The notes: generated from the sequence alone by a model not told the origin. Shown: positions 40,686 through 50,691, counted from the stretch's first letter. The stretch: DNA of 64,000 nt from an uncultured Clostridia bacterium (GCA_934130595.1 CAKOYF010000002.1:1-64000); one strand, 5' to 3'. Translations and numbers: made by a program.

Positions 40686-43600
40686 ATGAAAAAAATACTA
40701 CATGTTGGATTAGATGTTGGTTCAACTACAGTAAAAATTGTAGTAATGAATGATAAATTAGAAACATTATATACAAATTACACAAGACATCATTCTGATA
40801 CGAAAAATACAATATATGAGGTCTTGAAAAAATTACAAAAGGATTTTCCAAATTCAAGTTATACAATGGCTTTAACTGGTTCAGGTGCTTTAGAAATTTC
40901 TAAAATTTTAGGAGTAGATTTTATACAAGAAGTTATCTCATGTAAAAGAGCTGTGGAAAAATATATTCCTGAAACAGATGTTGTAATTGAATTAGGTGGA
41001 GAAGACGCTAAGATAATTTATTTTGATAAATTCATTGAACAAAGAATGAACGGAACTTGTGCAGGTGGTACAGGAGCATTCTTAGATCAAATGGCATCCC
41101 TTTTAAATACAGATACACAAGGATTAAATGAATTGTCTAAAGGTCATGAAATAATATATCCAATAGCTTCAAGATGTGGGGTATTTGCTAAGACAGATAT
41201 TCAACCATTAATTAATGAGGGAGCTAGAAAAGAAGATATAGCAACTTCAATATTTCAAGCAGTTGTTAACCAAACAATTAGTGGACTTGCTTGTGGTAGA
41301 CCAATAAAAGGAAAAGTTGCGTTCTTAGGTGGACCATTAAATTATTTACCTGAATTAAGAAATAGATTTATAGAAACATTAAAATTAAAAGATGATGAAA
41401 TAATTATACCTAACGAAGCACATTTGCTTGTTGCTAAAGGAGCAGCTTTAGCTTCTTTAGAAGGTAATGTTATTACATCAAAAGAACTAGAAAGTAAACT
41501 TGAAGCATTTAAAGATGCAAAGTATGTAGAAACTAAGCCATTAGATCCTTTGTTTAAAGATGATGAAGAATATAAAGAGTTTGTACAAAGACATGAAAAA
41601 GATAAAGTAAAACGTGGAAATATTGAAACAGCAAAAGGAGACATTTTTGTTGGAATAGATGCTGGTTCTACTACTACAAAATTAGTAGCTATAGATAAAG
41701 ATGGAGTCTTGTTATATTCACTTTATGGAAATAACAATGGTAATCCATTATCTAGTGTTATTTCTATGGTAAAACAGTTATATAGTAATATACCAGAAGG
41801 CGCTACACTAAGATATGCAGGAGTTACAGGCTATGGTGAGAAATTAATACAGGCTGCATTAAATATAGATTTAAGTGAGATTGAAACTATAGCACACTAT
41901 ACTGCTGCTAAAGAATTTATGCCTAATGTAAATAGCATAATAGATATTGGTGGACAAGACATGAAGTATATAAGACTAAAAAATAATGCTATAGACAATA
42001 TCATGCTAAATGAAGCTTGTTCATCTGGTTGTGGATCTTTTATTGAAACTTTTGCAAAAAGTTTAGGTATTTCTGTACAAGAATTTGTTCAAGAAGCAAT
42101 AAAATCTAAAGCACCAGTAGATTTGGGTTCTAGATGTACTGTATTTATGAATTCTAGAATAAAACAAGCTCAAAAAGAAGGAGCAACAGTAGGAGATATT
42201 TCAAGTGGATTATCTTATTCAGTAGTAAAAAATGCTATTCAAAAAGTAATGAAAATACGTGATGTTAGAAAGCTTGGTAAAAATATAGTTGTACAAGGCG
42301 GAACTTTTTATAATGATGCAGTTTTAAGAAGTTTTGAAAAAATAACAGGTAGAAATGTTATTAGACCAGATATTGCAGGACTAATGGGAGCATATGGCGC
42401 AGCACTACTAGCAAAAGAACAATTTGTTGCTAATGCGGATGATTATTATACTTCTACTATGTTAAAGCCAAGTGAAATAGATAAACTAGATATAAAAATA
42501 ACACATGCTAGATGTGGAAGATGTGAAAATAATTGTAGACTAACAATAAATACCTTTGGAAATGGAAAAAGATTTATTTCTGGAAATAGATGTGAAAAAG
42601 GTGCTGGTAATGTAGATAAAGCTAAAGATTTACCAAATATGTATAAATATAAAAATGAAAGAATATTTGCATATGAACCATTATCTGAAGAAAAAGCTTT
42701 TAGAGGAGTAATAGGTATACCAAGAGTTTTAAATATGTATGAAGACTATCCATTCTGGTTTACGTTTTTAACTAATTTAGGGTTTAGAGTAATTATTTCA
42801 GAAAAAAGTAATAGAAAAACATATGAAAAAGGAATGGAATCTATGCCATCTGAATCAGTTTGTTATCCAGCAAAACTTGCACATGGACATATTATGAGCT
42901 TAATTAATCAAGGAATAAAAACAATATTTTATCCATGTATTTCATTTTCTAGAAAAGAATTTGATGAGGCAGATAACAAATATAATTGCCCTATAGTTGC
43001 ATCATATTCAGAGGTTATACGAAATAATGTTGAAGAATTAAAAAATGTAAAATATATTAATCCATTTTTACCATTTGAGCCTAAGGCTTTAGCAGATGTG
43101 GTTATGGAACTTCCTGAGTTTAAAGAGTATCACTTTAAAAAGAGTGAAGTGCTAAAGGCTGCTAAAGAAGCAGAAAAAGAGTATCAAAAATTTAGAGATG
43201 ATGTACACAAAAAAGGACAAGAAATTATAGATTATATAAAAGAAAATAATTTAAAAGGTATTGTACTAGCTGGAAGACCTTACCACGTTGACCCTGAAAT
43301 TAATCATGGAATAGATACATTAATTACAAGTTTAGGTCTTTGTGTACTTTCTGAAGATAGTGTATCAGATAAAGCTGAAGTTAGAAGACCAATTAGGGTT
43401 GTAGACCAATGGGTATATCATTCTAGATTATATGCTGCTGCAGAATATGTTGGAAAAAATGATTTCTTAGAAATGATACAATTAAATTCATTTGGATGTG
43501 GAGTAGATGCTGTAACAACAGATGAAGTTGAAGAAATTCTTACAAGTTATAATAACATGTATACTTTAATTAAAATTGATGAAATCAACAACTTAGGAGC

Positions 43601-45011
43601 TGTAAGAATTCGTATTAGATCACTTATTGCTAGCATGAATAAAAGAATGCAAATGAATAATGGTAAAGAAAATAAACCAAAAGAAGATGTATCAGATCTA
43701 GGAGAATATGAAATAAATAAAGTTAAATTTACAAAGAAAATGAAAGAGGAAGGATATACAATACTTGTTCCTCAAATGGCACCAATCCATTTTGAATTGC
43801 TTGTAGCTGCTTTAGAGTCTGAAGGATATAATGTAAAATTACTTAGAAATTGCACTGAGCATACTATTGAAACTGGATTAAAATATGTGAATAATGATGC
43901 TTGTTATCCATCTATAATAACTACTGGACAAATGATAGAAGCATTAGAAAGTGGAGAATATGATATAAATAAAACAGCACTTATAATGTCTCAAACTGGT
44001 GGTGGTTGTAGAGCTACAAACTATATTGGATTTATAAGAAAAGCCTTAAAAGATGCAGGATATCCTAATATACCAATAATCTCATTTAATGTAAAAGGTA
44101 TGGAAAAATCTGATGGATTTAAAATAACTTTACCATTAGTTGTTAAAATGCTAAGATGTGTAGTATATGGTGATTTACTTCAAAAAATGCTTCTAAAAAA
44201 TAGAGCATATGAAGTAAAAAAAGGAGAAACTCAAAAAGTTTATGATAAATGGCTTGAAAAAAGTAAGAATATAGTAAAAAATGGCAATAACAAAGAATTT
44301 AAAGAAAGTATTTATCAGATGGTAGATGATTTTGAAAATATTCAACTTAATAAAAAGATAGAAAAGCCAAAAGTTGGAATTGTTGGAGAAATATTAATTA
44401 AATATCATCCATTTGGAAATAACTATATTATTGATGTTCTTGAGCAAGAAGGTGCAGAAGTAGTAATGCCAGACTTTATGGGCTTTGTAAAATACATGGG
44501 AACATCAGCTGTAACTTTAAATAAGTTGTTAAAGAAAAATAAAATGATGGCAGATATCAGTAAACTTGCTATAAAATTAATGGATGAATTTGAAAAAGAT
44601 GCTAAAAAAGCACTTGAAAAATCTAAAAAAGGATATTTACCACCTTGTGATATTTGGCATTTAGAAGAAAAAGTACAAGATGTATTATCTATAGGAAATC
44701 AAACAGGTGAAGGTTGGTTCTTAACAGCTGAAATGATGGAATATATAGAATATGGTATACCTAATATTGTTTGTGTTCAACCATTTGCATGCTTACCAAA
44801 TCATGTTGTTGGTAAAGGTGTTATAAAAACAATTAGAAGGATGTACCCAGAAGCAAATATTTCACCGATAGATTATGATCCTGGCGCTAGCCAAACAAAC
44901 CAAATAAATAGAATTAAATTATTAATTACAGTAGCAAAAGATAATTTAAAGATAAAAAATAACGTAAAAAAATATACAATAAGCAATAAAAAAGTAAAGA
45001 CTAAAAAATAG
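40686..45011 (+). CDS. Giant 2-hydroxyacyl-CoA dehydratase activase-related fusion
   Basis: A 1441-residue protein joining two ASKHA ATPase domains of the BcrAD/BadFG (HgdC) type with a DUF2229 region and a HgdB-like C-terminal part. The first unit begins GLDVGSTTVKIVV and has CAGGTGAFLDQMA; the second begins VGIDAGSTTTKLVA and has CSSGCGSFIE. These cysteines usually hold a 4Fe-4S cluster between subunits. More Cys motifs follow (CGRCENNCRL). Family members are widespread in Clostridia and their substrate is unknown. A TTGACT promoter (40619) and AGAGGTGG ribosome site precede it. Single gene with its own terminator. Confidence 0.93.
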   Translation: MKKILHVGLDVGSTTVKIVVMNDKLETLYTNYTRHHSDTKNTIYEVLKKLQKDFPNSSYTMALTGSGALEISKILGVDFIQEVISCKRAVEKYIPETDVVIELGGEDAKIIYFDKFIEQRMNGTCAGGTGAFLDQMASLLNTDTQGLNELSKGHEIIYPIASRCGVFAKTDIQPLINEGARKEDIATSIFQAVVNQTISGLACGRPIKGKVAFLGGPLNYLPELRNRFIETLKLKDDEIIIPNEAHLLVAKGAALASLEGNVITSKELESKLEAFKDAKYVETKPLDPLFKDDEEYKEFVQRHEKDKVKRGNIETAKGDIFVGIDAGSTTTKLVAIDKDGVLLYSLYGNNNGNPLSSVISMVKQLYSNIPEGATLRYAGVTGYGEKLIQAALNIDLSEIETIAHYTAAKEFMPNVNSIIDIGGQDMKYIRLKNNAIDNIMLNEACSSGCGSFIETFAKSLGISVQEFVQEAIKSKAPVDLGSRCTVFMNSRIKQAQKEGATVGDISSGLSYSVVKNAIQKVMKIRDVRKLGKNIVVQGGTFYNDAVLRSFEKITGRNVIRPDIAGLMGAYGAALLAKEQFVANADDYYTSTMLKPSEIDKLDIKITHARCGRCENNCRLTINTFGNGKRFISGNRCEKGAGNVDKAKDLPNMYKYKNERIFAYEPLSEEKAFRGVIGIPRVLNMYEDYPFWFTFLTNLGFRVIISEKSNRKTYEKGMESMPSESVCYPAKLAHGHIMSLINQGIKTIFYPCISFSRKEFDEADNKYNCPIVASYSEVIRNNVEELKNVKYINPFLPFEPKALADVVMELPEFKEYHFKKSEVLKAAKEAEKEYQKFRDDVHKKGQEIIDYIKENNLKGIVLAGRPYHVDPEINHGIDTLITSLGLCVLSEDSVSDKAEVRRPIRVVDQWVYHSRLYAAAEYVGKNDFLEMIQLNSFGCGVDAVTTDEVEEILTSYNNMYTLIKIDEINNLGAVRIRIRSLIASMNKRMQMNNGKENKPKEDVSDLGEYEINKVKFTKKMKEEGYTILVPQMAPIHFELLVAALESEGYNVKLLRNCTEHTIETGLKYVNNDACYPSIITTGQMIEALESGEYDINKTALIMSQTGGGCRATNYIGFIRKALKDAGYPNIPIISFNVKGMEKSDGFKITLPLVVKMLRCVVYGDLLQKMLLKNRAYEVKKGETQKVYDKWLEKSKNIVKNGNNKEFKESIYQMVDDFENIQLNKKIEKPKVGIVGEILIKYHPFGNNYIIDVLEQEGAEVVMPDFMGFVKYMGTSAVTLNKLLKKNKMMADISKLAIKLMDEFEKDAKKALEKSKKGYLPPCDIWHLEEKVQDVLSIGNQTGEGWFLTAEMMEYIEYGIPNIVCVQPFACLPNHVVGKGVIKTIRRMYPEANISPIDYDPGASQTNQINRIKLLITVAKDNLKIKNNVKKYTISNKKVKTKK

Positions 45012-45013
45012 AA

Positions 45014-45040
45014 AAACAGCACCAAAAAGGTGCTGTTCTT
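45014..45040 (+). terminator. Intrinsic terminator
   Basis: AACAGCACC, loop AAAAA, GGTGCTGTT, CTTTT right after the giant activase gene. Confidence 0.9.
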
Positions 45041-45043
45041 TTA

Positions 45044-45119
45044 TGGTGCTCCTGAGACGAATCGAACGTCCGACCAACGACTTAGGAGGTCGCTGCTCTA
45101 TCCACTGAGCTACAGAAGC
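45044..45119 (-). tRNA. tRNA-Arg (anticodon CCT)
   Basis: On the minus strand the cloverleaf closes: acceptor GCTTCTG/CAGGAGC, D-arm GCTC/GAGC, anticodon loop CTCCTAA (CCT), T-arm GGACG/CGTCT, and encoded CCA. It reads AGG arginine codons. Confidence 0.95.
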
Positions 45120-45203
45120 ATATAAATATTATATCATTTTTAGATAGAATTTCAAGTATAGAATAAAATTTAATTTTATAGTATAATATATGTGGTGAAT
45201 AAT

Positions 45204-45608
45204 GTGGATAACTATTTAAAACAAGCATATGATGAGGCAAAAAAAGCATATAAAAAGCTTGAAGTACCAGTAGGTGCTGTAATTGTAAAAGATGGAAAAA
45301 TAATAGCCAAAGCATACAATTTAAGAGAGACAAAAAAGAATTCATTAGCACATGCTGAAATACTATGCATAAATAAGGCATGTAAAAAGCTAAAAAATTG
45401 GAGATTAGAAGATTGTACAATGTATGTAACATTATATCCATGTGAGATGTGTATGGGGGCAATAAAGCAAGCTCGTATTAAAAAAGTATACTTTGGTGCT
45501 TATGATGATAAAATTAATGATTATGATTCACAATTATGTGAATATGTTGAAAATCAAGAATGTGCAGATATTTTAAAAGAATTCTTTAAAAAACTAAGAA
45601 AAAAATAG
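45204..45608 (+). CDS. tadA: tRNA-specific adenosine deaminase TadA
   Basis: A 134-residue deaminase (from GTG 45204) that converts A34 to inosine in tRNA-Arg(ACG). Zinc site: HAEI in SLAHAEILCI and PCEMC in TLYPCEMCMGA; the substrate-facing EVPVGAVIV and GA..D..ND motifs are also in place. GTG codons at 45192 and 45195 are alternative starts and give a slightly longer N-terminus. TATAAT at 45182-45187 puts the start of the message near 45194, so the leader is very short or absent. Its substrate tRNA gene follows 41 nt later. Confidence 0.9.
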   Translation: MDNYLKQAYDEAKKAYKKLEVPVGAVIVKDGKIIAKAYNLRETKKNSLAHAEILCINKACKKLKNWRLEDCTMYVTLYPCEMCMGAIKQARIKKVYFGAYDDKINDYDSQLCEYVENQECADILKEFFKKLRKK

Positions 45609-45637
45609 TTGAATTTTACAAATAAGTAGTGTATAAT
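45609..45637 (+). promoter_or_regulatory. Promoter of tRNA-Arg(ACG)
   Basis: TTGAAT (45609-45614), 17-nt spacer, TATAAT (45632-45637), start close to the tRNA 5' end. It begins at the tadA stop codon. Confidence 0.75.
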
Positions 45638-45649
45638 ATATATTGTTAT

Positions 45650-45726
<77 letters not shown>

Positions 45727-45731
45727 ACTAT

Positions 45732-45764
45732 AAATCTCTGCAATTGTTGCAGAGATTTTGTTTT
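45732..45764 (+). terminator. Terminator after tRNA-Arg
   Basis: AAATCTCTGCAA, loop TTG, TTGCAGAGATTT, then TGTTTT. Confidence 0.88.
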
Positions 45765-45848
45765 ATTATAATGCTTTTATTGATAAATTCTAGTATATAT
45801 GATATAAGAATAATAAATTAGGAAATATTAATATAGGGAGTGGTTTTG

Positions 45849-46304
45849 ATGTATAGAAAAGCAAGTAAGGGAGATATTGACGAAATAATAAAAATTCCAA
45901 ATATAAATAAAACAAAAGAAGAATTAGAAAAGTATATAGATAGAGGTTACAAATATTTATACGTATATGAAAAAGAAAATAGTAATATAGTAGGTGCCAC
46001 TTTTTTTGGCTCTGATGATATTGATGATGATGAATATGATTCTGAAATTTATGGATTCTATACTAAAAATGTAAAGGATAAAGATACTGTAAATGCAGAA
46101 TTATTATTTGATACTAAAAAAGAATTATTTAATTTAGGATATCGTAATCTAATAGTATGGTGTGACGAGAAAAATGAGAAAAAGAAGAAGTACTTGTTAG
46201 CATCAGGTGGAAGAGAAAGTAGAAAAAGAGAAAACAATGGAAAAATTGAAATAGCATATACATACAACTTAGTAGATTTATCTGATATGGAAAAAGACAT
46301 ATAA
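45849..46304 (+). CDS. GNAT-like acetyltransferase
   Basis: A 151-residue protein laid out like a GNAT acetyltransferase: an N-terminal MYRKASKGDIDEI start, a central IVGATFFGSDDID strand pair, a strand carrying EIYGFYTK, and a helix with NLGYRNLIVWCDEKNEKKKKYLLASGG that matches the usual end of the fold. The acetyl-CoA loop (Q/R-x-x-G-x-G/A) is not clear, so activity is uncertain. GGGAG (45836-45840) fits ATG 45849 better than the upstream GTG. Single gene between a tRNA and spmA. Confidence 0.65.
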   Translation: MYRKASKGDIDEIIKIPNINKTKEELEKYIDRGYKYLYVYEKENSNIVGATFFGSDDIDDDEYDSEIYGFYTKNVKDKDTVNAELLFDTKKELFNLGYRNLIVWCDEKNEKKKKYLLASGGRESRKRENNGKIEIAYTYNLVDLSDMEKDI

Positions 46305-46377
46305 CTTTAGGTTATGTGTCTTTTTGTTGTTATAGAATAATTTTAATAAATTATAATATAATTTATTGAGGTGCAAA

Positions 46378-46953
46378 ATGTGTATAATTTGGTCAATGAT
46401 TTTGCTTGCATGTATTATCTTTTCATGCATAACGTCAAATTCTAATATTGTAATTGAATCTATAACAAATAGCTCAAAAAACGCTATATCAAATATATGG
46501 ATAATAGCAAGTATGCTTGTGTTTTGGAGTGGAATATTTAATATCTTATCTAATACTAATATTTTAAGTAGATTATCTAAAAAAACGTATAGTGCAATTG
46601 CTTTTTTGTTTAAAGAAAAAGAAGTTACGCCTAAAGCAAAAGAATATATTAGTTTGAATATAGTATCAAATTTACTTGGAATAGGAAATGCTGCCACAAT
46701 AAATAGTTTAAATGGTATAGAAGAACTACAAAAAGCAAATAATAATCCACAAAAAATAAATAAATCTATGGCAATTTTTATTGCCTTAAATACAGCATCA
46801 ATGCAGATTATACCAACATCTATGATTTCACTTAGAGTATTATACAATTCTAATTATCCGGAAAAAATAATAATTCCAGTAATATTAATATCGTTTATAT
46901 CACTAATAGTTTCAGTAATATCTGTTAATATTTTATGGAGATTTTATGATTAA
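46378..46953 (+). CDS. spmA: Spore maturation protein A
   Basis: A 191-residue integral membrane protein of the nucleoside-recognition (Gate) family. NLLGIGNAATINSLNGIEELQ is the SpmA signature. SpmA acts with SpmB in spore core dehydration. TGAGGTG precedes ATG 46378. A perfect 11-bp palindrome (46345-46367) lies just upstream. It overlaps spmB by eight bases. Presence of both genes is strong support for a spore former. Confidence 0.92.
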   Translation: MCIIWSMILLACIIFSCITSNSNIVIESITNSSKNAISNIWIIASMLVFWSGIFNILSNTNILSRLSKKTYSAIAFLFKEKEVTPKAKEYISLNIVSNLLGIGNAATINSLNGIEELQKANNNPQKINKSMAIFIALNTASMQIIPTSMISLRVLYNSNYPEKIIIPVILISFISLIVSVISVNILWRFYD

Positions 46954-47431
46954 TTATATAGTTCCATCTTTTATATTGTTGGTTTTATTAATAGCTATAT
47001 TTGAAAAAAAGGATGTATACATGCTATTTATTGATGGGGTAAAAGCTGGAGTAAAAACTGTATATAGCATATTTCCATATATTTTTGCAATAACAATAAT
47101 AGCTGGACTAGTAAGTGATACAAATATACTAAAAAATATAAATATTTTTGGGATAACTAGTGATATATTACCTCTTATTATTATGAAGCCATTATCTGGA
47201 GGAGCATCAACAGCACTTGTGGTAGATATATTTAATAAGTTTGGACCAGATAGTTTCAATGGAATATTTGCTTCTTTGATTATGGCTTCAACCGAAACAA
47301 CATTATATGTTATTTCGGTAATGTCAAGTCGAATAAAAATTAAAGATATGAAATTACCTATTATTTGTGGATTAATAGGGGATATTACCGCTATAATACT
47401 TGCAATAATAATTACAAAAATAATTGTGTAA
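46946..47431 (+). CDS. spmB: Spore maturation protein B
   Basis: A 161-residue membrane protein, partner of SpmA. It has the family features GVKAGVKTVYSIFPYIFAI, MKPLSGGASTALVVDI and MASTETTLYVISVM. Its ATG lies inside the last codons of spmA, so the two are co-translated. Together they are normally expressed in the mother cell. Confidence 0.93.
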   Translation: MINYIVPSFILLVLLIAIFEKKDVYMLFIDGVKAGVKTVYSIFPYIFAITIIAGLVSDTNILKNINIFGITSDILPLIIMKPLSGGASTALVVDIFNKFGPDSFNGIFASLIMASTETTLYVISVMSSRIKIKDMKLPIICGLIGDITAIILAIIITKIIV

Positions 47432-47436
47432 GTCTA

Positions 47437-47465
47437 TTGAATTTTGGATTATTTTGGTATATAAT
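47437..47465 (+). promoter_or_regulatory. Promoter of the zinc-ribbon gene
   Basis: TTGAAT (47437-47442), 17-nt spacer, TATAAT (47460-47465). The leader is about 100 nt. Confidence 0.75.
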
Positions 47466-47570
47466 CTAGGCATGTTAATTAGAAAATTTAAATATCCTTT
47501 AAGAAAAATCTATTCTAAAGAAAATTTAAAAAAGTATAATAACAAATTTCTTAAAGGAGGAAAATAGATC

Positions 47571-47732
47571 ATGGAAGATAAAACAATCGTATGCAAAGAT
47601 TGCAATAACGAATTTGTTTTTACTGCTGGAGAACAAGAATTCTATGCTGAAAAAGGATTTTCAGATCCAGTAAGATGTAAAGCTTGTAGAGATGCAAGAA
47701 AAGCAAGAAACAATGAAAAAAACAATCAATAA
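47571..47732 (+). CDS. Small zinc-ribbon protein
   Basis: A 53-residue protein with two CxxC knuckles: VCKDCNNEF and VRCKACRDARKAR. This matches the short clostridial zinc-ribbon family (FVFTAGEQEFYAEKGFSDP is its conserved middle). The function is unknown; homologues are often highly expressed and cold-shock or translation linked. AAAGGAGG precedes the ATG at 47571. It has its own promoter and terminator. Confidence 0.85.
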   Translation: MEDKTIVCKDCNNEFVFTAGEQEFYAEKGFSDPVRCKACRDARKARNNEKNNQ

Positions 47733-47743
47733 AATTAAGATTT

Positions 47744-47773
47744 TGTAGCTAGGTATACCCTGGCTACTTTTTT
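47744..47773 (+). terminator. Intrinsic terminator
   Basis: GTAGCTAGG, TATA loop, CCTGGCTAC, TTTTTT after the zinc-ribbon gene. Confidence 0.85.
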
Positions 47774-47774
47774 A

Positions 47775-47803
47775 TTGATTTTTTCTACATTTTTTGATAT
47801 AAT
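47775..47803 (+). promoter_or_regulatory. mutS promoter
   Basis: TTGATT (47775-47780), 17-nt spacer, TATAAT (47798-47803) with a TGA extension. It starts right at the end of the upstream terminator. Confidence 0.75.
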
Positions 47804-47827
47804 TAACGTGTTTAAGGGGGCAGAAAA

Positions 47828-50431
47828 ATGGCACAAGTTACGCCAATGATGCAATGTTATTTAGATACAAAAGAAAAATATAAAGATTGTATTTTGTTTT
47901 ATAGATTAGGTGATTTTTATGAAATGTTTTTTGATGATGCTATAACTGCAAGTAAGGAGCTAGAGCTTACATTAACAGGAAAAGATTGTGGCTTAGAAGA
48001 AAGGGCTCCAATGTGTGGTATTCCTCATCATGCAAAAGATACTTACATAACTAAACTAGTAGAAAAAGGATATAAAGTTGCTATATGTGAGCAATTAGAA
48101 GATCCTAAGTATGCAAAAGGAATAGTAAAAAGAGATGTGGTAAAAATTGTTACTCCTGGTACAATAACAGACTTAACAATGCTAGATGAAAAGAAAAATA
48201 ATTATATTGCCTCTATTTATATGGATAAAAAAGAATGTGCAATATCATTTTGTGATGTATCAACAGGTGAGTTCTTTATATCAAGTATAGGTGGTGTAGA
48301 CGTAAACACTAAAATATTAAATGAAATATCTAGAATTGCACCTTCTGAAGTTATACTTTCTGATGCAACTAAACAAAATTCAATATTTTTTAGAGAATTT
48401 AATAAGATATTTAACATATATACAAGTTCATATAATAATGACGAGAAAAATAAATTTTTAGATGATATAGTTCAAAAGCATAATGTAACTTTAACTAAAT
48501 TAGAAGAAGAAGCAGCAACATTACTTATTAACTATATTGAAGAAACACAAAAAGGTTCAATTGAGCAAATTAATAACATTATAAAATATGAAATTGAAAA
48601 ATATATGCAACTAGATACTAGTACAAGAAAAAATCTAGAAATATTAGAAGCTAATAGAGAACATACTAAAAAAGGTAGTCTTCTATGGGTATTAGATGAA
48701 ACAGTTACAGCAATGGGTGGTAGAGCACTAAGACATTGGTTAGAATCACCATTGTTAAATAAAGAAGAAATAATAAAAAGACAAGATGCTGTAGGCGTAT
48801 TAGTAGATAGTAATATGTTTAGAGATGAATTAAAAGAAACTTTAAAAACTGTGTATGATATTGAAAGATTAATTTCTAAAGTTGTTGGTGGAAGTGTAAA
48901 CGCAAGAGAGCTTACATCTTTAAAAAATTCATTAAGCAGATTACCAGAATTAAAGAAATTATTAAAAGAAATCGTAGACAAAACAGGAAATGAGTATTTT
49001 ACTGAGTTTTATAATACATTAGATACACTAGAAGATGTATTTACTTTGATAGATAAATCAATTGTAGAAGATGCAGGTGTTACTATCAAAGAAGGTGGAA
49101 TTATAAAAGACGGGTTTAGTTCACAAGTAGATGACTATAGAAATGCATCAACTAAAGGACAACAATGGTTGATGGAATTAGAAGCTAAAGAAAAAGAGCG
49201 TACAGGCATAAAAGGAAAATGGCTAAGAATAGGATACAATAGAGTATTTGGATATTATATTGAAGTAACAAATTCATATAAATCACAAGTTCCTGAGGAT
49301 AGATATATTCGTAAGCAAACTTTAGCAGGGGCAGAAAGATACGTTACTGAAGAATTAAAGGAAATAGAAGAAAAGATACTTGGAGCAAAAGAAAAATTAG
49401 TAGACTTAGAATATGATTTGTTCTGCAAGATAAGAGAAGAAGTAGCTCTTCAAGTAATAAGAATACAAAAAACAGCGTCAATTATATCAATACTAGATGT
49501 TTTGTGTTCTTTTGCAACTGTTGCGGTTAATAACAACTATGTAAAACCAACTATTACAGAAGATGGAGTAATAGATATAAAAGAAGGTAGACATGCAGTA
49601 GTAGAAAAAGCGTTAAAAAATGAACAATTTATACCAAATGATTCATATTTAAATGGAACTACAGATAGATTTTTAATTATAACAGGACCAAATATGGCAG
49701 GTAAATCTACATATATGAGACAAGTTGCAATAATTACTTATATGGCACAATTAGGATCATTTGTACCAGCAAAAAGTGCTTCAATTTCTATAGTAGATAG
49801 AATATTTACTAGAATTGGTGCTTCAGATGACTTAGCAATGGGACAATCTACATTTATGGTTGAAATGCAGGAGTTATCTAATATATTAGAAAATGCAACT
49901 AAAAATAGTTTAGTAATACTAGATGAAATTGGTAGAGGAACATCAACATATGATGGACTTGCAATAGCTTGGGCAACAGTTGAATATATATCTGATCTAG
50001 AAAAAATAGGAGCAAAAACTTTATTTGCTACACATTATCATGAATTAATAGAACTTGAAAAGAAAATAGATGGAGTAAAAAATTATTCTGTCGCAGTAAA
50101 AGAAAAAGGTGATGATGTAATATTCTTAAGAAAAATAGTACCAGGTGGTGCAGATGAATCTTATGGAATATATGTTGCAAAACTTGCTGGAATAAAGAAA
50201 TCAGTTATAACAAGAGCAAAAGAAATATTAAAATATCTTGAAAATGTTGATCTTGCTAAAAAGACAATAGACGAGAAAAAGAAAAAAATAACTACTGAAG
50301 AAGTTCAAGTTGATATGTTTAACTATAAAATGGCTGGAGTTGTAAGTACTTTAGAAAAAATAGATTTAGATGAACTTACACCAAAAGATGCTTTAGAAGT
50401 GTTATATAAATTAAAAGAAAAATTAGACTAA
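47828..50431 (+). CDS. mutS: DNA mismatch repair protein MutS
   Basis: An 867-residue MutS that recognises mismatches and passes the signal to MutL. The mismatch-binding domain starts with TPMMQCYLDTKEKYKD and keeps the F-x-E motif (GDFYEMF); the ATPase has Walker A TGPNMAGKSTYMRQ, Walker B LVILDEIGRGTST and the THYHEL switch. AAGGGGG precedes the ATG. mutL and miaA follow after the inserted minus-strand trio; in related genomes mutS and mutL are usually adjacent. Confidence 0.98.
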   Translation: MAQVTPMMQCYLDTKEKYKDCILFYRLGDFYEMFFDDAITASKELELTLTGKDCGLEERAPMCGIPHHAKDTYITKLVEKGYKVAICEQLEDPKYAKGIVKRDVVKIVTPGTITDLTMLDEKKNNYIASIYMDKKECAISFCDVSTGEFFISSIGGVDVNTKILNEISRIAPSEVILSDATKQNSIFFREFNKIFNIYTSSYNNDEKNKFLDDIVQKHNVTLTKLEEEAATLLINYIEETQKGSIEQINNIIKYEIEKYMQLDTSTRKNLEILEANREHTKKGSLLWVLDETVTAMGGRALRHWLESPLLNKEEIIKRQDAVGVLVDSNMFRDELKETLKTVYDIERLISKVVGGSVNARELTSLKNSLSRLPELKKLLKEIVDKTGNEYFTEFYNTLDTLEDVFTLIDKSIVEDAGVTIKEGGIIKDGFSSQVDDYRNASTKGQQWLMELEAKEKERTGIKGKWLRIGYNRVFGYYIEVTNSYKSQVPEDRYIRKQTLAGAERYVTEELKEIEEKILGAKEKLVDLEYDLFCKIREEVALQVIRIQKTASIISILDVLCSFATVAVNNNYVKPTITEDGVIDIKEGRHAVVEKALKNEQFIPNDSYLNGTTDRFLIITGPNMAGKSTYMRQVAIITYMAQLGSFVPAKSASISIVDRIFTRIGASDDLAMGQSTFMVEMQELSNILENATKNSLVILDEIGRGTSTYDGLAIAWATVEYISDLEKIGAKTLFATHYHELIELEKKIDGVKNYSVAVKEKGDDVIFLRKIVPGGADESYGIYVAKLAGIKKSVITRAKEILKYLENVDLAKKTIDEKKKKITTEEVQVDMFNYKMAGVVSTLEKIDLDELTPKDALEVLYKLKEKLD

Positions 50432-50434
50432 AAA

Positions 50435-50470
50435 AATATGCAAAAGCTTTATAGCTTTTGCATATTTTTA
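50435..50470. terminator. Bidirectional terminator after mutS
   Basis: A 14-bp stem AATATGCAAAAGCT/AGCTTTTGCATATT around TTATA, with A and T runs on each side. Confidence 0.9.
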
Positions 50471-50478
50471 TTTAAAAG

Positions 50479-50691
50479 TTAGTTATTTAATTCGGCTTTT
50501 AATTTAGAGATTTGATTAAAATAGTAATTTGTTTCTTCTTGAATTTCTTTTAAATTTTTTCTTATTTGTTCGATCTCATCTCTATATAATTTTGAAACTT
50601 CAAATATTTCTTCTGAAGATAATTCACTTGTGGAAATTGTATGATTATCTAATGATTTTTTTAATTTTTGAATATTATTTTGATTTATCAT
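50479..50691 (-). CDS. Small coiled-coil protein
   Basis: A 70-residue protein. Its second half (IFEVSKLYRDEIEQIRKNLK and on to the end) is one long coiled coil. Its start overlaps the end of the metalloprotease-like gene by 17 nt, so it is the last gene of a three-gene minus-strand operon. Start MINQNNIQKLKK has GGAGG upstream. Likely a partner of the larger protein. Not recognised. Confidence 0.65.
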   Translation of the reverse strand: MINQNNIQKLKKSLDNHTISTSELSSEEIFEVSKLYRDEIEQIRKNLKEIQEETNYYFNQISKLKAELNN

